Source: Paludibacteraceae bacterium
GTDB lineage: Bacteria > Bacteroidota > Bacteroidia > Bacteroidales > Paludibacteraceae
Length of the DNA stretch: 64,000 nucleotides
Assembly: GCA_905234835.1 (NCBI GenBank)
Contig: CAJOIZ010000003.1
Coordinates: forward strand, 1-64,000
Reading direction: 5' to 3'
Below the pieces are notes generated by a model, which did no database searches, was not told where the DNA came from, and worked only from the letters and a program-made list of their open reading frames with translations. Below, piece after piece: positions 59,437 through 64,000 of the stretch; position 1 is the stretch's first letter, and the number at the start of each line of letters is the position of its first letter. Both the position numbers and the translations under genes were made by a program.

Positions 59437-60279
59437 AGGATGTATATGGCGGTATGCATTGTGTCGTTAGCCGCCGCAAAGGTAATGCTTTTGCCAATAC
59501 GCCGAAACCCTTTGTCAAAAAAAATATCATCCCCGTCCACATCCTTTTTACACCCTATGCTGACTATACGGATACTATACGGATACTATAGGAATACTTA
59601 TAGGAATACTATAGGGATACTATAGGAATAGTATAAAGAAACAAAAATAATAACCAACCAACACGCAGTAACAAACAGCCGAAGGCCAACCAACACGCAG
59701 TATAAACCATAAATTTGCAATTTGAAATTTGAAATCATAAACCATAAATCATAAATAATAAACCATGAACGCTCCCCAACACGCAATTATCAACTATCAA
59801 TTATAAACTATCAACTATCAATTATCAACTACCGTGAGCGGGTGATTAGCGGGTGATTAGCGGGTGGTTAGCGGGTGATTACCGGGTGATTCACGGAACG
59901 ATTCAAAAACAATACAACGATAACGCAACCTGAACTCAACAGAAACACGACGGGATAACGGAGAAGATATCGGTATTCCGAAATCCCGACAGAACGAAAT
60001 CCCGATATTCCGTAACGCCAAAACCAACAAATTTGCAATTTGCTACTTGAAATCATCAACTATCAATTATCAACTATCAATTATCAACTATCCATACGGC
60101 TTCAGCTGATCGTTCGAGGCTTTGCCGAGATAAGAACTGTCAACTCTCAACTCTCAACTTTCTCAACAACCCCTAAACCCCTAAACGTCTAAACTCCTAA
60201 ACCATAAATCATAAATCATAAACCATAAATCATAAATCATAAATCATAAACCATAAATCATAAATTAAACGACATCCCG
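59437..60279. repeat. 840-bp repeat-rich spacer upstream of nadK
   Basis: After the nadK promoter come an 11-nt array GGATACTATAG (59563-59635, about six units), reversed TGCGTGTT phrases (CCAACACGCAGT), CATAAAC/CATAAAT and AACTATC 7-nt arrays, a second 11-nt array GCGGGTGATTA (59838-59893, about five units), and a reversed, diverged copy of the ACGGCT...GATCGTTCG...GAGATAAG element (about 60092-60130). No protein-coding evidence. Confidence 0.75.
59477..59484 (-). promoter_or_regulatory. -7 box of the nadK operon
   Basis: CAAAGGTA on the plus strand reads TACCTTTG-CGGCGG on the minus strand, 41 bp upstream of the ATG. Confidence 0.65.
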
Positions 60280-60311
60280 TTTGTGTATGTCGTTTCCCTA
60301 TTGTACCTTTG
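60280..60311 (+). promoter_or_regulatory. Promoter TTTG-N20-TACCTTTG of the structured RNA
   Basis: TTTG (60280-60283) and TACCTTTG (60304-60311) are 20 bases apart, a full match to the Bacteroidetes consensus, followed by CCGCCG. Confidence 0.7.
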
Positions 60312-60317
60312 CCGCCG

Positions 60318-60597
60318 CAAATCATACCGTCGCTTGCCGACGTTAAACAGCAAGGACATAAAAAGGCGTTTATTGAACGTTGTTTGCGACTGGTCAGAAT
60401 CTTCGCAACATTCTACAGAATAAAGTCCGAACGGCAACAATGAATGTCCCGTGGATATGTATTATCCGTTCACGCCCGTCAATGGGCGGGACGGTTAGCA
60501 TATCTGGCGTGGACTTCGGTTGTTTTTCTACTTTATTCGGGGATTGCGAAGCCCTTGACCAGCGTGAAGAACAAGTGAACTTCACGCTTCTTTTATT
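60318..60597 (+). ncRNA. Long rod-shaped structured RNA, 6S-like candidate
   Basis: Bracketed by a consensus promoter and a terminator. The core folds into one long rod: CTGGTCA (60390) with TGACCAG (60556), CTTCGCAA (60401) with TTGCGAAG (60544), an internal bubble, GAATAAAGT (60418) with ACTTTATTC (60530), a further loosely paired region, GATATG with CATATC, and a GC-rich apical stem (GCCC...GGGC). A long duplex with a central bubble of about 180 nt is the hallmark of 6S RNA, which binds housekeeping RNA polymerase. About 70 nt precede the rod. RNase P, tmRNA and SRP RNA motifs are absent. The 76-aa ORF inside is rejected. Confidence 0.55.
60561..60595 (+). terminator. Terminator of the structured RNA
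   Basis: AGCGTGAAG and CTTCACGCT form a 9-bp stem with a 10-nt loop, followed by TCTTTTATT. Confidence 0.8.
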
Positions 60598-60659
60598 GTG
60601 TGCAGGTTAAAAGTGTAATAAGTAAACAACATAATTTAACAAACTAAAAATCAAAGACT

Positions 60660-61679
60660 ATGAAAAAACTATTTTTATTGGTTTGCACGATGCTTGTCAC
60701 CGTGCTGTGCTTTGCGCAAGAGACAAAGAAAGTAGCGATTTTGGAAACGGTTGACCGAGAGGGCAAAGTTTCGTATGCCGTCAAACTGATTCTACGTTCC
60801 AGTCTGGCGAAAGCCATTACGGGTACGGAAGGTTATGAGGCATACGACCGCACGGATATGGATGCCATCTTAGGCGAGCAGAATTTCCAACGAACGGGTA
60901 TGGTTAGCAACGAGCAAATCAAGCGTCTGGGGGAAATGACGGGTGCCAAATATGTGTTAGTGGCGGAAGCCGCTGTGGTGGATGCGAACAATATGTACGT
61001 TACCGCCAAACTGTTGGATGTGGAGACAGCTCGCACGGAAATGACCGATAATCAGATGATGGGTGTAACACCGAAAGAGATTCAGCGCGGATGCCAACTA
61101 TTGGCATCTAATCTGATAAAACCGATTCATCAGGCAGCTTCTGAACAAGATTTGGAAGAAGACGAAGAAAAGCCAAGCAAGGCAAAGAATAAGAAACAGA
61201 AAGAGAAACAGATTATTTCCGATTACGAAGACGATTCCGAGTATGAATATGGAAGAAATCCGTATGCCAATTTGGGTGAGATTACAAAAATCAGCGATAA
61301 TGAGTACCGGTTAGGGCGTTACAAGATGACGAAGAAAGGGTACGAGAAATTCATTTACGAGAACTGCCCGGAAGCATGGAAGAAATACAATGGCGGTAAA
61401 AAATGCATTGTAACAGGCTGGTCTTTGTTTGGAATAGGAGCCGCTTCTATGGTAATAGGAGGCTGTTGTATACCGGTATATGGTGGAGAAATTGCAGGTT
61501 TAACTATGATGCCTATCGGAGGTGCTTTATTTATGAGTGGTTTGATAACTTTTTCTTGCGGTTACGGAGCAAAAGGGAACGCCTACAAGACCTACAATAA
61601 GAAATGTGTGGGAGATACGCCGATAACGCTTAATCTGAAGTCTGACCAAAACGGCATCGGGTTGGCATTGCAGTTCTGA
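60660..61679 (+). CDS. CsgG-like secreted/periplasmic protein
   Basis: 339 residues. The signal peptide is LFLLVCTMLVTVLCFAQ with no lipobox Cys. Residues 20-160 resemble the CsgG/penicillin-binding activator (LpoB) fold: VAILETVDREGKVSYAVKLI, YEAYDRTDMDAILGEQNFQR, GAKYVLVAEAAVV. The second half has an acidic linker and two hydrophobic segments (GWSLFGIGAASMVIGGCCIP). Four bp before an LPP20-like gene. Likely envelope-associated. Confidence 0.7.
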   Translation: MKKLFLLVCTMLVTVLCFAQETKKVAILETVDREGKVSYAVKLILRSSLAKAITGTEGYEAYDRTDMDAILGEQNFQRTGMVSNEQIKRLGEMTGAKYVLVAEAAVVDANNMYVTAKLLDVETARTEMTDNQMMGVTPKEIQRGCQLLASNLIKPIHQAASEQDLEEDEEKPSKAKNKKQKEKQIISDYEDDSEYEYGRNPYANLGEITKISDNEYRLGRYKMTKKGYEKFIYENCPEAWKKYNGGKKCIVTGWSLFGIGAASMVIGGCCIPVYGGEIAGLTMMPIGGALFMSGLITFSCGYGAKGNAYKTYNKKCVGDTPITLNLKSDQNGIGLALQF

Positions 61680-61683
61680 CCCT

Positions 61684-62751
61684 ATGAAACGGCTTCTTCT
61701 GTTCCTTATTTATCTTTTACCTGCTTTGCTGTCAGCCGCCCGACCGGCACCGCCTGACTGGATTGACCCTGTACTCAGGGAAGAGCGTTATCCCGCAGGG
61801 ACGTATTTTACCGGCTTCGTCTCCGTTTCTCGGAATCAGTACGAAGACAAAGAGGCTGCATACGCACGTGTACGTCAGGAAGCACGTGTCGAAGTGGTCG
61901 CATCCATACAGGTGAGTGTGGAACAAACGGTTGAGCACTTTCTGCAGAACACGCAAAACTATGGCAATGTGTCCACGTATGAAGTTATGACGATGCGCTC
62001 CGGCATAAAGACAACCATCAAGGATGTGCCGGGTTTGAACGTGGAGGTATGGGAGAACACCAAGACAGGGGACATCTGCGCGTTCGCATGGGTCAAATCC
62101 GCTGACCTGTACAAGAAACTGATGCGGCGCATTGCTGTTAATCTGTCGAAAGCCGAGGCCGTACTCAACAGCGTGGAAACGCGTGCCGGAAGCGGAGACA
62201 AGATGCAGGCTCGCCACATGCTGGCGGAAATATCTCCCATACTGGACGGTATTGAGAACGACCAGTTCATCATGCTGGGTATTGATGCCGCGACAACGGA
62301 TGAAGACTTGTCCCTTCGTGAATCAAAACAGATGAAGGAGCGTTTCTTGTCACTGACTGCGAAACTGAAAAACAGCATAGCGGTCTGTATCGACTGCACG
62401 GCGAAACTCTTTGGCACAAGTTATATGGCGTTGAAAAGTGAGATACAAGGCGCGCTGTCGGATTTGGGTGTGATGTTCGTGGATGATGCCGACCGTGCGG
62501 ATTGGGTGATACGGATTACAGCCCGGGCACGCGAGTACAACAAGGTGGATTATGGCAACGCATCGGCGTACTTTGTCTTTACGGACGCACAAATCAGCAT
62601 AGAAAAAACGGCTGACGGCAAGCGTATCTACGAGAATAGCATCAGCGAAAAGGGTACTCATACGCTCGGTTATGAGCAGGCGGCACGGGACGCATACGAA
62701 CACCTTTCCGTGCAGTTGGGTGGTATAGTTAGAGAGCAGATAACAAAATGA
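61684..62751 (+). CDS. LPP20-like secreted protein
   Basis: 355 residues. The signal peptide is LLLFLIYLLPALLSAARPAP. The N-terminal PDWIDPVLREERYPAGTYFT with a following long amphipathic helix region (AYARVRQEARVEVVASIQVS) resembles the LPP20/FlgO-type proteins that pair with CsgG-like ones. FGTSYMALKSEIQGALSDLG begins a second domain with CsgG-like DRADWVIRITARA. The stop overlaps the ATG of an orphan tail mini-ORF. Confidence 0.7.
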   Translation: MKRLLLFLIYLLPALLSAARPAPPDWIDPVLREERYPAGTYFTGFVSVSRNQYEDKEAAYARVRQEARVEVVASIQVSVEQTVEHFLQNTQNYGNVSTYEVMTMRSGIKTTIKDVPGLNVEVWENTKTGDICAFAWVKSADLYKKLMRRIAVNLSKAEAVLNSVETRAGSGDKMQARHMLAEISPILDGIENDQFIMLGIDAATTDEDLSLRESKQMKERFLSLTAKLKNSIAVCIDCTAKLFGTSYMALKSEIQGALSDLGVMFVDDADRADWVIRITARAREYNKVDYGNASAYFVFTDAQISIEKTADGKRIYENSISEKGTHTLGYEQAARDAYEHLSVQLGGIVREQITK

Positions 62752-62843
62752 ACCATCCTGTCCGCAAGTACATCTCCAACGGCATTCTCCTTATCGAACG
62801 CAACGGCATCCGCTACGCCGCCCAAGGCCAGCGTCTCGACTAA
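62748..62843 (+). CDS. Orphan 31-aa YxAQGQ tail mini-ORF
   Basis: The frame reads MNHPVRKYISNGILLIERNG and continues IRYAAQGQRLD before a TAA stop. This is exactly the C-terminal tail of the secreted proteins in the window, but here it starts with its own ATG overlapping the previous stop (ATGA) in another frame. Either a leftover of a frameshifted or deleted secreted-protein gene, a small coupled peptide, or an alternative tail reached by -1 frameshifting. Confidence 0.5.
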   Translation: MNHPVRKYISNGILLIERNGIRYAAQGQRLD

Positions 62844-63467
62844 GAGATAAGAACCTGTCACCTCCGTCAATTACGTTCAAATTGTATTTGAACACGGCTT
62901 CCCAGAGCCGCTTGTAAAGAATATGGGCTTTGTTCATTGCGTGCGGATAGTATCCGCACCTCTATCACCACAGAAGGCTACCCGCACGGATAGCCTTCTG
63001 TTTGTTTCTTATTGCCTTCTTGTCTTTTTCTTTTATTGCCTTCTTTCTTTTATTGTCTGCGAATTTAATTCGCAGCCCTTTCGTCTGTTGTAGCGGCTGA
63101 GAGCCGCTTTTTTCTTCGTCAGTTAGCCCCGAAATAATCGTGCCCTTGTGGCTAAGAATCTTATTCGGCTTCAAAGCGTATGTCTATTTCGCGGCAATTG
63201 TATTGCCGCAAAGTCTTCTTCGCTAAAGAGTCGGACTTTGTCCATTGTGTCTACATGAAAGCCCTGCAGGCTTTTATGCCTAGAGGCATAATGGGCGGAT
63301 ATTTGAACATCGGCCTTAAGAGCCGCTTGTAAGAACCCCGCCGTCCTCTTCAGATAACGGAGATCCCGACATCCCGAAAGCACGGTATCCCGAAATTCCA
63401 ATAGGACGATATCCCGACATCCCGACCCTAAATTTGCAATTTGCAATTTGAAATCATAAATCAAAAA
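62844..63467. repeat. Hairpin-rich spacer
   Basis: Successive perfect hairpins: GTGCGGAT-AGT-ATCCGCAC (about 62940), a TAGCC-containing pair near 62980, GCGAAT-TTA-ATTCGC (about 63058), GCGGCT-GAG-AGCCGC (about 63095), GCGGCAAT-TGT-ATTGCCGC (about 63191), AAAGCC-CTGCA-GGCTTT and ATGCC-TAGA-GGCAT (63255-63292). Further on are CCCGACATCCCGA phrases. No convincing ORF; the 69-aa and 97-aa minus ORFs read through the hairpins. Confidence 0.75.
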
Positions 63468-63573
63468 CCCCTCCTCATTTACAGTAGTTTACAAAGAAAA
63501 TGCAAAAAAAAGTAAAAAAACTTGCCTTTTAGGTGATAGATTTTGCCCTTTTTTTGCCTTATATATGGAGGGG
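63468..63573. repeat. 106-bp dispersed element, copy 2
   Basis: Same length, ends (CCCCTCC, GGAGGGG) and interior as copy 1 at 867-972, differing at about six positions. It lies 206 bp before the start of the last secreted-protein gene. Confidence 0.75.
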
Positions 63574-63704
63574 TATATTATTCCGCTGTGGCATAAATTT
63601 GCAATTTGAAACTTGCATTCATAAATCATCCACCGTATTTCTATCGGACAATAGAAAAAATAACAATTCTTACCGCTATTGTTTACAGGAATGTAAAAAT
63701 GTAG

Positions 63705-63712
63705 TACTTTTG
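63705..63712 (+). promoter_or_regulatory. -7 box of the last secreted-protein gene
   Basis: TACTTTTG-CGGCG lies 67 bp before ATG 63779. TTTAC about 20 bp upstream is a weak -33 candidate. Confidence 0.7.
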
Positions 63713-63778
63713 CGGCGAAATTACTACCTTGTGAAACAACAACCATAAACAATAATAAACAATAATCAACAACACACA

Positions 63779-64000
63779 ATGAAAAGACTCTTTTCTGTTT
63801 TGGCTCTGGCGGCGGTGATGCTGCTGCCGGGCACGGGCAAACTCTTCGCCCAAGACCAAGTGACGGACGATTTCACTGCCGTCAACGCAACCGGCAAAAC
63901 CTATATCTGGGGCGATGACTATTACACCTCCGACAAACAGGTCGGACTCTGCGATGTCGTCGTGACGAAAATGCCTTCCGGCTCGACCCCGGGTCAGCTG
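63779..64000 (+). CDS. Secreted protein, N-terminal part (runs off the window)
   Basis: Open to the right edge and not in the track. The signal peptide MKRLFSVLALAAVMLLPGTG-KLFAQ is followed by about 50 residues (DDFTAVNATGKTYIWGDDYY) without recognisable motif. Promoter and the 106-bp element upstream suggest the same class of secreted proteins as at the left edge. Confidence 0.75.
   Translation, partial: MKRLFSVLALAAVMLLPGTGKLFAQDQVTDDFTAVNATGKTYIWGDDYYTSDKQVGLCDVVVTKMPSGSTPGQL

Noticed and set aside
60380-60610. 76-aa ORF in the structured RNA region
   Set aside because: Overlaps both arms of the long rod and the terminator stem; no ribosome binding site or recognisable motif.
62965-63174. 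69-aa Lys-rich minus ORF
   Set aside because: Encoded by hairpin-rich spacer; Lys runs come from TTT/CTT-rich repeats.

Overview
The window looks like a chromosomal segment of a Bacteroidota (Bacteroidales-type) bacterium. Genes are preceded by the Bacteroidetes promoter signature (-7 box TAnnTTTG, several with TTTG about 20 bases upstream, usually running into GCGGCG). The gene content also fits: DUF5606, DUF4295, DUF3078, WYL regulators, Lgt, DUF4143 ATPases and secreted proteins with short 'NG-L-I---G--YNAQGQ' tails. Everything here was read by eye from the sequence and the ORF track; family names are from memory of motifs, not from a search.

Layout. 1-0.7 kb: the 3' end of a large secreted protein. 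1.5-5.2 kb: WYL regulator, PD-(D/E)XK nuclease-like protein, a small protein whose best start is not ATG, and an unknown protein next to a short MreB-like actin homologue. 5.3 kb: tRNA-Lys. 5.5-11.8 kb: an envelope operon with an AmgK-like sugar kinase fused to a RapZ C-terminal domain, a MurU-like nucleotidyltransferase, a serine recombinase, a deacetylase/sugar-transferase fusion and a BASS-type transporter. 11.7-14.3 kb, minus strand: housekeeping proteins (zinc-ribbon coiled coil, Nif3-like, DUF5606). 14.4-23.1 kb, minus strand: a run of secreted proteins headed by an M6 metalloprotease with about twelve InlB-like repeats. 23.5-31.2 kb: a 2203-residue secreted protein (IgGFc-binding-like N-terminus, about sixteen GCDS repeats, T9SS-like end) with an outer-membrane barrel partner. 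31.2-34.1 kb: what looks like a domesticated phage lysis cassette (holin-like protein, DUF5675, a lipoprotein with single-protein spanin topology) plus three small companions. 34.6-38.3 kb: a large secreted InlB-repeat protein.

38.3-45.2 kb is the most unusual part. Four autonomous modules on the minus strand (MqsRA-like toxin-antitoxin, AAA/DUF4143 ATPase, AAA/DUF4143 ATPase, RelE/ParE toxin-antitoxin) each have their own promoter and terminator. They are separated by related intergenic DNA built from the same few elements. A third DUF4143 ATPase lies at 50.4 kb. Each of the three ATPase genes is preceded by exactly three tandem direct repeats, of a different sequence and period (31, 23 and 34 bp) in each case. 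A tiny promoter-plus-terminator RNA unit lies between two modules.

45.2-59.4 kb is largely ordinary: CAAX-type protease, MenA-like prenyltransferase, C1 peptidase, tRNA-Gln, split chromate transporter, uridine kinase, two polysaccharide ABC-2 permeases, rpmB-rpmG-DUF4295, and a tight HD/fmt/DUF3078/lgt/nadK operon. 59.4-64 kb holds repeat-rich spacer, a long rod-shaped structured RNA with promoter and terminator (6S-like), a CsgG-like/LPP20-like pair, an orphan sorting-tail mini-ORF, a hairpin-rich spacer and the start of another secreted protein.

Intergenic DNA is a theme of its own. It consists of degenerate tandem arrays with units of 7, 9, 11 and about 16 nt, perfect short hairpins with 3-4 nt loops whose stem sequences change together, and a 106-bp element found at both ends of the window. 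In one place the 7-nt repeat is read in frame inside a protein.
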